The notes: generated by a model from the letters alone, not told the origin. A stretch of 44,797 bases of DNA from Rhodospirillaceae bacterium (GCA_002706405.1 PALN01000071.1:1-44797); one strand, 5' to 3'; positions 23,865 through 33,134 are shown, numbered from the stretch's first letter. Numbers and translations are program-made.

Positions 23865-25267
23865 GTAGGATCATGATGGACTGTTTCGCCAAGCCAGGAG
23901 CGGCCGCCGTTCCCATCACCGCCGTTACCGCCAAGGACCTCAAGGCCTGGTTGGCCAAGCAGGACGCCCCGACCCGCGCCTGGGTCACGGCCAACGGCTT
24001 CACGGCCGCGGCCGGGCGCCATCTTGTCCTCCCCAACGCCAAGGGCGGCGTCGGCCGGGTCCTGCTCGGCCGGGGCGCGCCCGCCAGCATGTGGGATTTC
24101 GGCGACCTGCCCAAGAAACTGCCGGCCGGACGCTACAAGCTCGACGGCATGGACGCCAAGAAGTCCGCCGGGCAGGCCAACGCCGCGGCCCTTGCCTGGG
24201 CGCTCGGCAGCTATCATTTCGGGCGTTACAAGGCGGGTGCGAAGGTCGCGGCCAAGCTGGTCTGGCCGGCGGCCTGCGACCGGGCCAAGGTCGAACGGGA
24301 AGCCAAGGGCACCATTCTGTGCCGCGATCTCATCAACACGCCGACCAACGACATGGGCCCGGCCGATCTGGCCGATGCGGCGCGGGCCCTGGGCCGCGCC
24401 TTCAAGGCGCGGGTGCGGGTGATCGAGGGCGACCAGTTGCTCAAGAAAAATTTCCCGGCCATCCATGCGGTCGGCCGGGCGTCGGACCGCGCCCCTCGCC
24501 TGATCGATCTGACCTGGGGCCCGGCCAATGCGCCCAAGGTGACGCTGGTCGGCAAGGGTGTGTGTTTCGATACGGGCGGGCTCGACATCAAGTCCGCGGC
24601 CGGCATGAAGCTCATGAAAAAGGACATGGGGGGGGCTGCCCATGTGCTCGGCATTGCCCATGTGCTGATGGCGGCGGGGGCCAATATCCGGCTGCGGGTG
24701 CTGATCCCGGCGGTGGAGAATTCGATCTCGGGCAATGCCATGCGGCCCATGGACATCGTCGCGACGCGGCGCGGCACCACGGTCGAGATCGCCAATACGG
24801 ACGCGGAAGGCCGGGTCATCCTGGCCGATGCCCTGTGGGACGCGGTGGCCGAGGCGCCGGATTTGCTGATCGACTTCGCGACCCTGACCGGCGCGGCGCG
24901 GGTGGCGCTGGGCACGGACCTGCCGGCGTTGTTCTGCAACGACGACAAACTGGCGGCGGATATCCTGGCCGCCGGGACCGGCGTCGAAGACCCCTTGTGG
25001 CGTCTGCCCTTGTGGGACGGCTATCGGGCCATGGTCGACGGATCGCAGGCCGACCTGACCAATGCGCCCGAAGGGGGCTATGCCGGGGCGATCACGGCGG
25101 CCCTGTTCCTGGAGCATTTCGCGACCCCGGAAAAGGGCAAGCCGGTGCCCTGGGCCCATGTCGACCTGATGGCCTGGAACCTGAAATCGCGGCCCGGCCG
25201 GCCGTCGGGCGGCGAGGCCATGGGGCTGCGCGCCATGGCGGCGATGATTCTGAAGAGGTTTGCCTAG
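23861..25267 (+). CDS. Leucyl aminopeptidase family M17
   Basis: A 468-residue cytosolic peptidase of family M17 that removes N-terminal residues from peptides, usually as a hexamer with two metals. The catalytic core shows GKGVCFDTGGLDIKSA (near residue 230-247), KKDMGGAAH, and NTDAEGRVILADAL near 312-325, giving the Lys, Asp and Glu metal ligands. The final WNLKSRPGRPSGGEA is typical of the family. The N-terminal 150 residues are the smaller, variable domain. ATG 23861 overlaps the stop of the previous gene by four bases. The pairing with a desulfhydrase-type gene suggests peptide or amino-acid recycling. Confidence 0.93.
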   Translation: MSRIMMDCFAKPGAAAVPITAVTAKDLKAWLAKQDAPTRAWVTANGFTAAAGRHLVLPNAKGGVGRVLLGRGAPASMWDFGDLPKKLPAGRYKLDGMDAKKSAGQANAAALAWALGSYHFGRYKAGAKVAAKLVWPAACDRAKVEREAKGTILCRDLINTPTNDMGPADLADAARALGRAFKARVRVIEGDQLLKKNFPAIHAVGRASDRAPRLIDLTWGPANAPKVTLVGKGVCFDTGGLDIKSAAGMKLMKKDMGGAAHVLGIAHVLMAAGANIRLRVLIPAVENSISGNAMRPMDIVATRRGTTVEIANTDAEGRVILADALWDAVAEAPDLLIDFATLTGAARVALGTDLPALFCNDDKLAADILAAGTGVEDPLWRLPLWDGYRAMVDGSQADLTNAPEGGYAGAITAALFLEHFATPEKGKPVPWAHVDLMAWNLKSRPGRPSGGEAMGLRAMAAMILKRFA

Positions 25268-25303
25268 GCGGCTTGTCAGGGGCGGACAAATGAATTAGAA
25301 GTT

Positions 25304-25325
25304 CCGACAGCGTAATGAATGTCGG
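25304..25325. promoter_or_regulatory. Inverted repeat upstream of marR gene
   Basis: CCGACA (25304-25309), a 10-base spacer, TGTCGG (25320-25325): a 22-bp perfect dyad about 50 bases before the MarR start codon. MarR proteins commonly repress their own promoters by binding palindromes of this size, so an autoregulatory operator is plausible; this is position-based inference. Confidence 0.4.
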
Positions 25326-25375
25326 CGGGCCAAGCCGAACGGCAACGGAATGGCCCGGACAGGGGAAGTAAGTTC

Positions 25376-25750
25376 ATGGAATTAAACGAACTTCAGGCAT
25401 TGGACATCTGGCGTCGGGCGATCGTCTCCAGCGTGCGCCTGGATGCGCCGGATCTGTCTGCGCGCCAGATGGCGCTGTTGCTGACGGTCTATCTGACGCC
25501 GCCGCCCCATACGGTGCGCGGCATGGCGGATATTCTGAAAGTGTCCAAGCCGGCGGTTACCCGCGCCATCGACCGGCTGTCGGAACTGAATTTCGTGCGC
25601 CGCAAGGTCGATGAAAACGACCGCCGCAGCGTGCTGATCCAGCGCACGGTCCCGGGATCCGTGTTCCTGCGCGAATTCGGCGAACTGATCACCGCCGCGG
25701 CCCGAGAGGGCGCTGCGGCGGACAGCAGCGGTCTGCCGCAAGGTTACTGA
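25376..25750 (+). CDS. MarR-family winged-helix regulator
   Basis: A 124-residue DNA-binding protein. The wing-helix core spans about residues 20-95: ARQMALLLTVYL, then HTVRGMADILKVSKPAVTRAIDRLSEL and a winged segment FVRRKVDENDRRSVLIQ, all typical of the MarR fold. ATG 25376 follows GGGGAAG at eight bases; an in-frame start at 25319 gives extra unsupported residues. It lies 108 bases after leucyl aminopeptidase and carries its own upstream dyad, so it may be transcribed alone. The target is not deducible. Short for the family (about 140), but the helix-turn-helix and wing are complete. Confidence 0.8.
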   Translation: MELNELQALDIWRRAIVSSVRLDAPDLSARQMALLLTVYLTPPPHTVRGMADILKVSKPAVTRAIDRLSELNFVRRKVDENDRRSVLIQRTVPGSVFLREFGELITAAAREGAAADSSGLPQGY

Positions 25751-25807
25751 GGCCGGGATCGCCGGGCCGACAAGCCCGCGCATTTTCCTGAATTCGGCCC
25801 GCATCAG

Positions 25808-25833
25808 GATCGAACCGCCCCAAGATCGAACCG
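25808..25833. repeat. Short direct repeat downstream of marR
   Basis: GATCGAACCG occurs at 25808-25817 and again at 25824-25833, 16 bases apart; a degraded third copy AATCGAATTG follows about 16 bases later. The stretch lies between the convergent marR and NDUFA9-like genes. The copies are few and short. It may be a remnant duplication; no function is claimed. Confidence 0.3.
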
Positions 25834-25905
25834 GCCTGAAATCGAATTGATCGGTCATCAAAACCGTTCCGGTCCCGCGCGAACAGGCTCGGGACGGCGG
25901 CTCGA

Positions 25906-26868
25906 TCAGGCGTTCTGCACGCCCTGCCAGGCATTGTTGCGGAATCGCATGAGATAGGTCGGCAGGATCGCCTCCGCCGCCGTTGGTGTGATGCCCAGGT
26001 TCTTGAGGGTCTTGGCCTTGTCGCCGACCACATTGTCGCGGCGCAGAAGCTGGACCTGATCCAAGGTCAGGGGCGGGCGGGGCAGCAGGCCCAGGAAAGC
26101 CGCCTGAATGTCGGCCACCCAATAGGGCAGCGGCAGCAGGCACCGTTTGCGCCCGGTCTGGGCCATCACAAGCTGCATCAGCTCGCGGAAGGAATAGACC
26201 GTGGGGCCGCCCAATTCGAACAATTGGCCCTTGGCCTTGGCGTCGGTCAGCGCGGCCATGATGGCGTCGGCCACGTCGGCCACGTAAACGGGCTGGAACT
26301 TGGGGCCGCCGTCCTTGGGCGAGGCGGCGCCGATCACCGGCAGCACCGGCGAGAGCCGGGCCATGCTGGCGAAGCGGTTGAAGAAATCGTCTTCGGGCCC
26401 GAACACGACGCTCGGGCGCAGGATTGTGGCCTTGGGGAAAGCGGCGGTCACGGCGGCTTCGCCGGCGGCCTTGCTGCGGGCGTATTTGGCGGGCGACGAG
26501 GCATCGGCGCCCAGGGCTGAGACATGCACCAGGCGCTGGACACCGGCGGCGGCGGCGGCCTGGGCGACGTTGGCGGCCCCATCGACATGAATCTTCTGGA
26601 AGGTCGCGCGGCCGCTTTCATACAGAATGCCGACCAGATTGATGACCACGTCCGCCCCCCGGACGGCGGCGGCGACCGAATCGGCGTGGGTGACATCGGC
26701 GGGCCAGGGCACGACCTGGCCGACATCGCCCATGGGCTTAAGGAACAGGGCGGATTCCGGATCCCGTCCGGCGGCGCGCACCCCGTATCCGGCGGCGGCC
26801 AGACGGCGCACCACATGGCGGCCCAGGAATCCGGAAGCGCCGAAAACAGTGGCGATGCGTCGATCCAT
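25906..26868 (-). CDS. Complex I NDUFA9-like NAD(P)-binding protein
   Basis: A 320-residue short-chain-dehydrogenase-like protein of the NDUFA9 family. The N-terminal dinucleotide motif is GASGFLGRHVVRRLAAAGY (7-26), with VINLVGILYESG and ILRPSVVFGPEDDFFNRF typical of the family; the extended-SDR YxxxK-type site is reduced to KYARSKAAGE. In mitochondria NDUFA9 is an assembly and quinone-site accessory subunit of complex I, and bacterial homologues are found mainly in alphaproteobacteria. AGGAGG lies about nine bases before ATG 26868. It is convergent with marR and lies divergently from the tRNA/nrnC region. The reaction, if any, is unknown. Confidence 0.86.
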   Translation of the reverse strand: MDRRIATVFGASGFLGRHVVRRLAAAGYGVRAAGRDPESALFLKPMGDVGQVVPWPADVTHADSVAAAVRGADVVINLVGILYESGRATFQKIHVDGAANVAQAAAAAGVQRLVHVSALGADASSPAKYARSKAAGEAAVTAAFPKATILRPSVVFGPEDDFFNRFASMARLSPVLPVIGAASPKDGGPKFQPVYVADVADAIMAALTDAKAKGQLFELGGPTVYSFRELMQLVMAQTGRKRCLLPLPYWVADIQAAFLGLLPRPPLTLDQVQLLRRDNVVGDKAKTLKNLGITPTAAEAILPTYLMRFRNNAWQGVQNA

Positions 26869-27056
26869 GGACTTTATCCTCCTAAGGGGTGGTCCTCCCG
26901 AGGGAGGGGGTGGCCGATTTCGGCAGGTCATTTTTCAGGGAAAACATAGCAACGTCAAACGGATGTGTCGATTGCCTAAGCGGCCCCAAGGGCGGGAATT
27001 CGGGCGTCGGCGGCGACCCGAAGCCCGGCCCGGGCGGATCTCTTGCGAGGCGATGC

Positions 27057-27085
27057 TTGACAAGTCACAGCCCTACCTTTAACGA
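27057..27085 (+). promoter_or_regulatory. Putative promoter for tRNA-Leu
   Basis: A perfect -35 TTGACA (27057-27062), 17-base spacer, then TAACGA (27080-27085) as a weak -10. Initiation near 27092 would give a leader of about 100 bases before the tRNA, and a hairpin CCGGGG-ATTTA-CCCCGG (27098-27114) lies in that leader. The weak -10 lowers confidence. The rest of the 323 bases between NDUFA9-like gene and tRNA shows no other gene. Confidence 0.35.
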
Positions 27086-27191
27086 AGGCCGCTCACGCCG
27101 GGGATTTACCCCGGTGGGTCAAGTTCCAAGCCGTTTTTTCGGCGATCTCGCGCCTCCTCGACCGTTCGTGGAAGATGGGGCCGGGGCCCGT

Positions 27192-27278
<87 letters not shown>

Positions 27279-27283
27279 TCTTT

Positions 27284-27300
27284 CCCCTCGCAACGAGGGG
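27284..27300 (+). terminator. Hairpin just after tRNA-Leu
   Basis: CCCCTCG-CAA-CGAGGGG, a 7-bp stem with 3-base loop, begins five bases past the tRNA CCA end. No T-run follows, so it may be a processing or partial termination signal before nrnC. Confidence 0.4.
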
Positions 27301-27338
27301 CGGCTTAAAGATTGATTGAACATAAGGGCGGCAGTGTC

Positions 27339-27977
27339 ATGGATGCGCCAAGTCAATCCGGAACTCCCGTCATTCACCTTCATCAGGGCGACCTGCCCGG
27401 CGACGTGACCTTCACCGGTTCGGTCGCCGTCGATTCCGAGACCCAGGGCCTGGACCTCAGCCGCGACCGGCTGTGCGTGGTGCAGCTGTCCGGCGGCGAC
27501 GGCGTCTGTCATCTGGTGCAGATCGCGGCGGGCCAGGCGTCGGCCCCCAACCTGAAGGCGCTGATGGAAGACCCGGGCGTGGTCAAGATCTTCCATTACG
27601 CGCGATTCGACATCGCCGCGCTCAAGCGCTGGCTGGCCATCGACTGCACGCCCGTCTACTGCACCAAGATCGCCTCCAAGCTGGTCCGCACCTATACGGA
27701 CGGCCACGGCCTCAAGGACGTGGTCCGCGAACTGGTCGGCGTCGAATTGGACAAACAACAGCAATCCTCGGACTGGGCCCGCGACACGCTGAGCCCCGCT
27801 CAGCAGGGCTATGCGGCCAATGATGTGCTCTATCTTCACCGGGTGAAGGCGCAGCTTGACGCCATGATCGCCCGCGAAGGCCGCGAACATCTGCTGCAGG
27901 CCTGCCTCGACTTCCTGCCCATGCGGGTCGAGCTCGATCTTGCCGGCTGGGGTGCCGTCGACATCTTCCACCATTGA
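27339..27977 (+). CDS. nrnC: NanoRNase C, DEDDy exonuclease (NrnC)
   Basis: A 212-residue 3'-5' exonuclease of the RNase D-like DEDDy type. The catalytic acids are visible: D32 and E34 in VDSETQGLD, D91 in FHYARFDIA, and Y158 with D162 in YAANDVLYL. The length equals the alphaproteobacterial nanoRNase C, which lacks the HRDC domains of full RNase D, and the blocks CTKIASKLVRTYTDGHGLK and KQQQSSDWA are near-exact family signatures. NrnC degrades very short RNAs, particularly dinucleotides such as pGpG, in place of Orn. ATG 27339 follows AAGGG at ten bases; a TTG at 27312 is weaker. It precedes kdsD-lptCAB, as in many alphaproteobacteria. Confidence 0.93.
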   Translation: MDAPSQSGTPVIHLHQGDLPGDVTFTGSVAVDSETQGLDLSRDRLCVVQLSGGDGVCHLVQIAAGQASAPNLKALMEDPGVVKIFHYARFDIAALKRWLAIDCTPVYCTKIASKLVRTYTDGHGLKDVVRELVGVELDKQQQSSDWARDTLSPAQQGYAANDVLYLHRVKAQLDAMIAREGREHLLQACLDFLPMRVELDLAGWGAVDIFHH

Positions 27978-28173
27978 TCGGCGATCATCGGGCGGGCCGC
28001 CGTCGGTTGACGCTCGGGAATCGGCAGCGCATATTTAGACAACGTATTTTTTACGGTTCGCCAGTATATTAGGCTTATTGGCATGAAGATTGCTGGCGCC
28101 CGAGGTCCCGCCTCCGGCCCGGCTTCGGTGGACACCGACCGGCAGTGATCCGGCAACGAACAAGAACGGGATT

Positions 28174-29184
28174 ATGAGCGCGGACCAAGTCAACACACAT
28201 GCGACCGCCGCCATCGTCGGAGATTCCGCCAGGGCCGATGACCTGGCCGTGGCGCGCCGCGTCCTGGCCACGGAATGCGACGGCCTGCAGGCCCTGTCGG
28301 CGAGCCTGGGCGAGGCCTTCGTGCGCGCCGTCGCCATCATGGCCGCCGCCCAAGGCCGCATCGTCGTCACCGGCATGGGCAAAAGCGGCCATGTCGGGCG
28401 CAAGATCGCGGCGACCCTGGCGACCACCGGCACGCCGGCGATGTTCGTCCATCCGGCGGAAGCCTCCCACGGCGACCTCGGCATGATCACGCCGGCCGAT
28501 GTCATTTTCGCGTTGTCCAATTCGGGCGAAACGGCGGAACTCGCCGATCTCATCGCCTATGCCAAGCGCTTCCAAATTCCGCTGGTCGCGGTGACCGGCA
28601 AGGGGCAGAGCTCGCTCGCCGACAACGCCGACGCGGCCCTGGTCTATCCCGATTCCCCGGAAGCCTGCCCCATGGGGCTGGCGCCGACGACCTCGACCAC
28701 GGTGATGATGGGCCTGGGCGACGCCCTCGCCGTGGCCCTGCTGGAGCGCAAGGGGTTTTCCTCCGACGATTTCCACGCCCTGCATCCCGGGGGCAAGCTG
28801 GGCCGCCGCCTGATGAAGGTGTCCGACATCATGCATGCGGGCGACGAGCTGCCCGTGGTCGGCCCCGACATGCCCATGAGCGAGGCGCTCCTGGTCATGA
28901 CCGCCAAGCGCTTCGGCTGCCTGGGCGTGGTCGACGGCGACGGCCGCCTGATGGGGGTCATCACCGACGGCGACTTGCGCCGCCACATGGCCGACAACGT
29001 GCTGGCGCGCACCGCCGGCGACACCATGACGGCGGGCGGCGCGCGCATCGAGCCGGATCGCCTCGCCTCCGAAGCGCTGGGCATCATGAACACGCGCGCC
29101 ATCACCAATCTGTTCGTGGTCGACAACGACCGCCCGGTCGGTATCCTGCATATTCACGACTGTCTTCGAGCGGGGATCGCGTGA
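28174..29184 (+). CDS. kdsD: Arabinose-5-phosphate isomerase (KdsD/KpsF)
   Basis: A 336-residue enzyme converting ribulose-5-phosphate to arabinose-5-phosphate, the first step to Kdo of LPS. The SIS domain (about 40-175) shows TGMGKSGHVGRKIA, HPAEASHGDLGMI, LSNSGETAEL and LAPTTSTTVMMGLGDALA. Two CBS domains (about 220-335) follow, with DIMHAGDELPVV and FGCLGVVDGDGRLMGVITDGD. ATG 28174 gives the usual length; the ribosome site is weak (ACGGGA). It begins the kdsD-lptC-lptA-lptB unit and its stop overlaps lptC. The 196-base gap after nrnC is AT-rich near 28030-28080, so a promoter may lie there. Confidence 0.94.
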   Translation: MSADQVNTHATAAIVGDSARADDLAVARRVLATECDGLQALSASLGEAFVRAVAIMAAAQGRIVVTGMGKSGHVGRKIAATLATTGTPAMFVHPAEASHGDLGMITPADVIFALSNSGETAELADLIAYAKRFQIPLVAVTGKGQSSLADNADAALVYPDSPEACPMGLAPTTSTTVMMGLGDALAVALLERKGFSSDDFHALHPGGKLGRRLMKVSDIMHAGDELPVVGPDMPMSEALLVMTAKRFGCLGVVDGDGRLMGVITDGDLRRHMADNVLARTAGDTMTAGGARIEPDRLASEALGIMNTRAITNLFVVDNDRPVGILHIHDCLRAGIA

Positions 29185-29798
29185 CCACGATGGCCATGGA
29201 CTCCTATTCCGGGTTCGTCCAAGTCGCCAAGGTCATGTTACCTGTCGCGGCGGTCGGGCTGATCGCCCTGGTCATCCTGTGGCCGCACCTGCGCACGGAA
29301 GACCTGCGCTTCCGCATCGGCTTCGCCGCCATCACCTCCAACGTCGACGGCGACCCCAATCTTCTCAATCCGCGCTATGTCGGCACCGACAACGACAACC
29401 AGCCTTATGCGGTGACCGCCGACATCGCCAAGAAGCTCGACGGCGAGGGCATGGACATGCGCATCGGTCTGGAACTGCCGAAGGCGGACATCACGCTGAA
29501 GGACGGCACCTGGCTGGTGCTGACGGCGGAAAACGGCATTTACGCGCGGCGCGCCAAGACCCTGGATCTCGCCGGTTCGGTCAATCTGTTTCACGATTCC
29601 GGCTACGAATTCCGCACGGAAAAGGCGACCCTGGACCTGGCCGAGGGCCTGGCCAAGGGCGACGAGCCGGTCAAGGGTCAGGGCCCGTTCGGCACCTTGC
29701 AGGCGGAAGGCTTCCGCCTGCTGAACAAGGGCCGCACGATCCTGTTCACGGGCAAATCCAAGATGGTGCTGAAGCCCGGCGCCAAGGGGGCGAAATGA
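29181..29798 (+). CDS. lptC: LPS export protein LptC
   Basis: A 205-residue inner-membrane protein. A single N-terminal span (core VMLPVAAVGLIALVILWP) anchors a periplasmic beta-jellyroll of the Lpt type, with TADIAKKLDGEGMDM, then LTAENGIYARRAKTLDLAGS and a C-terminal GTLQAEGFRLLNKG. LptC receives LPS from LptBFG and passes it to LptA. I start at GTG 29181, overlapping the kdsD stop by four bases, with GGGGA four bases upstream; ATG 29190 is possible. It is translationally linked to kdsD and to lptA (ATGA overlap), consistent with one operon. Sequence conservation is low in this family, so order in the cluster supports the call. Confidence 0.86.
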   Translation: MTTMAMDSYSGFVQVAKVMLPVAAVGLIALVILWPHLRTEDLRFRIGFAAITSNVDGDPNLLNPRYVGTDNDNQPYAVTADIAKKLDGEGMDMRIGLELPKADITLKDGTWLVLTAENGIYARRAKTLDLAGSVNLFHDSGYEFRTEKATLDLAEGLAKGDEPVKGQGPFGTLQAEGFRLLNKGRTILFTGKSKMVLKPGAKGAK

Positions 29799-30613
29799 CG
29801 GCCGCGCGTCTGCTTGCCGCGGTCGCCGTGTTGGCCGGCGCGCTGGCCGGCCTGTCCGGCGGCGCCGCGGCCCAGTCCCTCAATCTGGGGGCCGGCGACG
29901 ATACGCCGATCGAGATTTTCGCCGACAACGGCATCGAATGGCAGCAGGACAATCTGGTGTTCCTGGCCAAGGGCAATGCCAAGGCCGTGCGCGGCGACAT
30001 CACCGTCCTGGCCGATCAGTTGACGGCGTTCTATACGGAGCGCCCCGGCGGCAACACGGAGATCTACCGTCTGGACGCCGACGGCTCGGTCAAAATCAAA
30101 TCGTCGAGCCAGACGGCGAGCGGTGACAAGGCGGTCTACGACGTCGGCCGCGAGATCCTGGTGCTGTCGGGCGGCACGCCCAAGATGGTGACCTCCGACG
30201 CCGTGATCACGGCCCAGCAGCAGCTGGAATATTGGGAGCAGCGCCAGATGGCGGTGGCCCGCGGCAAGGCCGAGGCCGTGAAGGATGACCGCCGCGTGCT
30301 GGCCGACGTGCTGGCCGCCTTCTTCCGCAAGACCAAGGAAGGCGACAGCAAGGTTTACCGGGTTGATGCCTACGACAATGTGTCGGTGCTGACCGAACGT
30401 GACCGCGCTTTCGGCGACCGCGGGGTCTACGACGTGGAAACGGGTATCGTGACCCTGACGGGATCGGTTAGGATCAAGCGCGGCAAGAACGAGCTCGAAG
30501 GCTGCAAGGCCCAGGTCAACCTGAACACCGGCATCAGCCGGCTGTTCAGCTGTCCCGGCGGGCGGACCAAAGGCACCCTGTCGCCGGGTGCGACGCGAAA
30601 TACGGGGAAATAA
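29795..30613 (+). CDS. lptA: LPS export protein LptA (OstA-like)
   Basis: A 272-residue periplasmic bridge protein. Signal peptide to about residue 26 ([14 protein letters not shown], cut after GAAA). The mature region is the repeated OstA/LptA jellyroll, with [31 protein letters not shown], then [22 protein letters not shown] and [12 protein letters not shown]. It is longer than typical LptA (about 180), with an extra repeat-like segment and a Gly/Arg-rich tail, which may extend the bridge. The ATG overlaps the lptC stop (ATGA). LptB follows at seven bases. Function in LPS transport is by family and operon. Confidence 0.89.
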   Translation: MTAARLLAAVAVLAGALAGLSGGAAAQSLNLGAGDDTPIEIFADNGIEWQQDNLVFLAKGNAKAVRGDITVLADQLTAFYTERPGGNTEIYRLDADGSVKIKSSSQTASGDKAVYDVGREILVLSGGTPKMVTSDAVITAQQQLEYWEQRQMAVARGKAEAVKDDRRVLADVLAAFFRKTKEGDSKVYRVDAYDNVSVLTERDRAFGDRGVYDVETGIVTLTGSVRIKRGKNELEGCKAQVNLNTGISRLFSCPGGRTKGTLSPGATRNTGK

Positions 30614-30620
30614 GAACAAG

Positions 30621-31403
30621 ATGACCGACGTCGAGACTCCGCCCGAACGCGCCGCCGCCACACCGCGCCTGATCGCCGACAATCAGGGCCTTGTCGCCAA
30701 GAACCTGGGCAAAAGTTTCAAGAAGCGGCCCGTGGTGCGCGGCGTCAACGTCAGCATCCAGCGCGGTGAAGTGGTCGGCCTGCTTGGCCCCAACGGGGCC
30801 GGCAAGACGACCTGCTTCTACATGATCACCGGCCTGCTGCAGCCCGATTACGGCACCATCATCCTGGATGGCCAGAACATTTCCGCGCTGCCCATGTATC
30901 GGCGCGCGCGTCTCGGCATCGGCTATCTGCCGCAGGAAGCGTCGATCTTCCGCGGCCTGACCGTGGAACAGAACATTCGCGCCGCGCTGGAGGTGGTCGA
31001 AGCCGACCGCGACCGCCGCGAAGCGATCCTGGATGCGTTGCTGGCCGAATTTTCCATCACCCATCTTCGGCGCACGCCGGCCATCGCCCTGTCCGGCGGC
31101 GAGCGGCGGCGCGTGGAGATCGCCCGGGCGCTCGCGTCGAACCCGCATTTCGTGCTTCTCGACGAGCCCTTCGCCGGCATCGATCCGATTGCCGTGGGCG
31201 ACATCCGCGATCTGGTGGCACATCTGAAGGACCGCGGCATCGGGGTGCTGATCACCGACCACAACGTGCGCGAGACGCTGGACGTCATCGACCGCGCCTA
31301 CATCATTCACGACGGCATGATGCTCATGGAGGGGCGGCCGTCGGACATCGTCGGCAACGAGGACGTGCGCCGTGTCTACCTGGGTGATCGTTTCAGCCTG
31401 TAG
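30621..31403 (+). CDS. lptB: LPS export ABC ATPase LptB
   Basis: A 260-residue ATPase that drives LPS extraction from the inner membrane with LptF and LptG. Walker A is GPNGAGKTT, signature [16 protein letters not shown], Walker [13 protein letters not shown], and the switch histidine is in [10 protein letters not shown], all in the LptB-specific form. The first 30 residues are an extra N-terminal extension relative to E. coli LptB. ATG 30621 follows the lptA stop by seven bases and lacks a strong ribosome site. The permeases lptF and lptG are not in the window. It precedes rpoN, a conserved alphaproteobacterial order. Confidence 0.95.
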   Translation: MTDVETPPERAAATPRLIADNQGLVAKNLGKSFKKRPVVRGVNVSIQRGEVVGLLGPNGAGKTTCFYMITGLLQPDYGTIILDGQNISALPMYRRARLGIGYLPQEASIFRGLTVEQNIRAALEVVEADRDRREAILDALLAEFSITHLRRTPAIALSGGERRRVEIARALASNPHFVLLDEPFAGIDPIAVGDIRDLVAHLKDRGIGVLITDHNVRETLDVIDRAYIIHDGMMLMEGRPSDIVGNEDVRRVYLGDRFSL

Positions 31404-31457
31404 GCCGGTTATGCCGGTCGGGCCACGCCGGCGCGTGACGTGCCGGGGGGGTGCGCC

Positions 31458-33038
31458 ATGGCGTTGACGCCGCGCTTGGATCAACGCCAGAGCCAGTCTC
31501 TGGTCATGACGCCGCAGCTGCAGCAGGCGATCAAGCTCCTTCAGCTGTCCAATCTCGAACTGGCCGAATTCGTCGAGCAGGAGCTCGAACAAAACCCCAT
31601 GCTGGAGCGGGACGAGGACGAGAACCGCACCACCGCGGCGGAAGACGCCGACGGCGCCGCACCCGACGATGCCGGGTCCGATGAGGCCGCCCCCGACGCC
31701 TTGGGGCCGGACGCCGGCGATCTGGGCGACGGCGGCCCCGACGACGGCATGTCCATGGATTTCGGCGATGACGGCGACGGCGGTCCGGCCGACGGCGACA
31801 TGGATGTGGCGCTCGACGATCTCTATACCCAGGACGGCCAAACGGACGCCGTGCAGACGGCCGCCGACCCCGGCTATGAGCCGGTCCTGCCGACCTCCGC
31901 CGCCGGCGGCTATGACGACGACCTGCCCGGGTTCGACCAGACCCTGTCGTCGGACATCACGCTGCGCGATCACCTGATGGACCAACTGGGCATGGACGTC
32001 AGCGATCTGGTCGATCGCATGATCGGCGCCTATCTGATCGACAGCCTGGACGACACCGGATACCTGACCGTCGATCTTGCGACCGTGGCCGAGGCGCTGG
32101 ATTGCGCGCCGGAGCGTGTCGAGGCCGTGCTCAAGCGCCTGCAGCAGTTCGACCCGCCCGGTATCTTCGCCCGCGACCTGAAGGAATGCATGAGCCTGCA
32201 ACTGGCCGATCGCGACCGCCTGGACCCGGCCATGGCGGCCTTCATCGACAATCTGGACATGGTCGCGCGCCGCGAGTTCAAGGCCCTGGCCAAGATTTGC
32301 GGCGTCGACGCGGAAGACGTCGCCGACATGTTGTCTGAGCTCAAATCCCTTAACCCCAAGCCGGCGCTTGCGTTCGACGGCGAGGTCGCGCAACCGGTGG
32401 TTCCCGACGTCTTGATGCGCGCCCGGCCGTCGGGCGGCTGGCATATCGAACTCAATCCGGACACCCTGCCGCGGGTGCTGGTGAACAACCAGTATTACGC
32501 CGAAATCAACGCCAAGAAGGCCTCGAAGACCGACCGTCAGTACATCACCGAACAGTATCAGTCGGCGAACTGGCTGGTGAAATCACTGCATCAACGGGCC
32601 ACGACGATCCTCAAGGTGGCCAAGGAAATCGTGCGCCAGCAGGACGCCTTTTTCCAGAAGGGGGTGCAGCACCTGCGGCCGCTGGTCCTGCGTGATATCG
32701 CCGATATCATCGACATGCACGAAAGCACGGTCAGCCGGGTCACGGCCAATAAGTACATCGCTTCGCCCCGCGGCATCTTCGAATTGAAGTACTTTTTCAC
32801 CTCCTCGATCTCGCGGGCCGACGGCGGCGAGGCGTTCTCCGCCGAGGCCGTCAAGGCCCGCATCCGTGCCATGATCGATGGAGAGCCGCCGACCCAGGTC
32901 CTGTCCGATGACAAGATCGTCGATATTCTGCGCGCCGACGGCGTCGATATCGCCCGGCGCACGGTGGCAAAATATCGCGAGGCGATGGGAATTCCATCCT
33001 CTGTTCAGCGCCGCCGCCAGAAAAGTGTGAGCAATTAG
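31458..33038 (+). CDS. rpoN: RNA polymerase sigma-54 factor RpoN
   Basis: A 526-residue sigma-54. Region I (1-50) is glutamine- and leucine-rich (LDQRQSQSLVMTPQLQQAI, then LLQLSNLELAEFV). Region II (about 51-165) is unusually long and acidic, packed with Asp and Gly, more so than in many homologues. Region III ends with the DNA-binding helix-turn-helix and the RpoN box ARRTVAKYREAMGIPSS near the C-terminus. Sigma-54 recognises -24/-12 promoters and needs an enhancer-binding ATPase. ATG 31458 is chosen for homology with the conserved MALTPRLDQR start; a GTG at 31440 is upstream in frame. A -24/-12 site precedes the DUF4402 cluster in this window. Confidence 0.96.
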   Translation: MALTPRLDQRQSQSLVMTPQLQQAIKLLQLSNLELAEFVEQELEQNPMLERDEDENRTTAAEDADGAAPDDAGSDEAAPDALGPDAGDLGDGGPDDGMSMDFGDDGDGGPADGDMDVALDDLYTQDGQTDAVQTAADPGYEPVLPTSAAGGYDDDLPGFDQTLSSDITLRDHLMDQLGMDVSDLVDRMIGAYLIDSLDDTGYLTVDLATVAEALDCAPERVEAVLKRLQQFDPPGIFARDLKECMSLQLADRDRLDPAMAAFIDNLDMVARREFKALAKICGVDAEDVADMLSELKSLNPKPALAFDGEVAQPVVPDVLMRARPSGGWHIELNPDTLPRVLVNNQYYAEINAKKASKTDRQYITEQYQSANWLVKSLHQRATTILKVAKEIVRQQDAFFQKGVQHLRPLVLRDIADIIDMHESTVSRVTANKYIASPRGIFELKYFFTSSISRADGGEAFSAEAVKARIRAMIDGEPPTQVLSDDKIVDILRADGVDIARRTVAKYREAMGIPSSVQRRRQKSVSN

Positions 33039-33071
33039 CGCGGGTTGCCGAATATGGCCGAACATCAAAAG

Positions 33072-33085
33072 ATTAAGGCCTTAAT
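33072..33085. repeat. Perfect 14-bp palindrome ATTAAGGCCTTAAT
   Basis: The sequence is its own reverse complement, 34 bases after the rpoN stop. It is followed by AT-rich DNA but no long T-run. It could be an rpoN 3' signal or an operator for the hpf promoter that starts 50 bases downstream. The binding protein is unknown. Confidence 0.4.
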
Positions 33086-33134
33086 AATCATTAACAAATT
33101 CAAGAAGTTTGCGGCTCCTGGGCGAATGGGATGG

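Noticed and set aside
25807..25850. CRISPR or iteron array
   Set aside because: Only two exact 10-base copies and a degraded third; no regular spacers and no Cas genes.
27339..27977. Full-length RNase D
   Set aside because: HRDC domains are absent and the length and motifs match NrnC.
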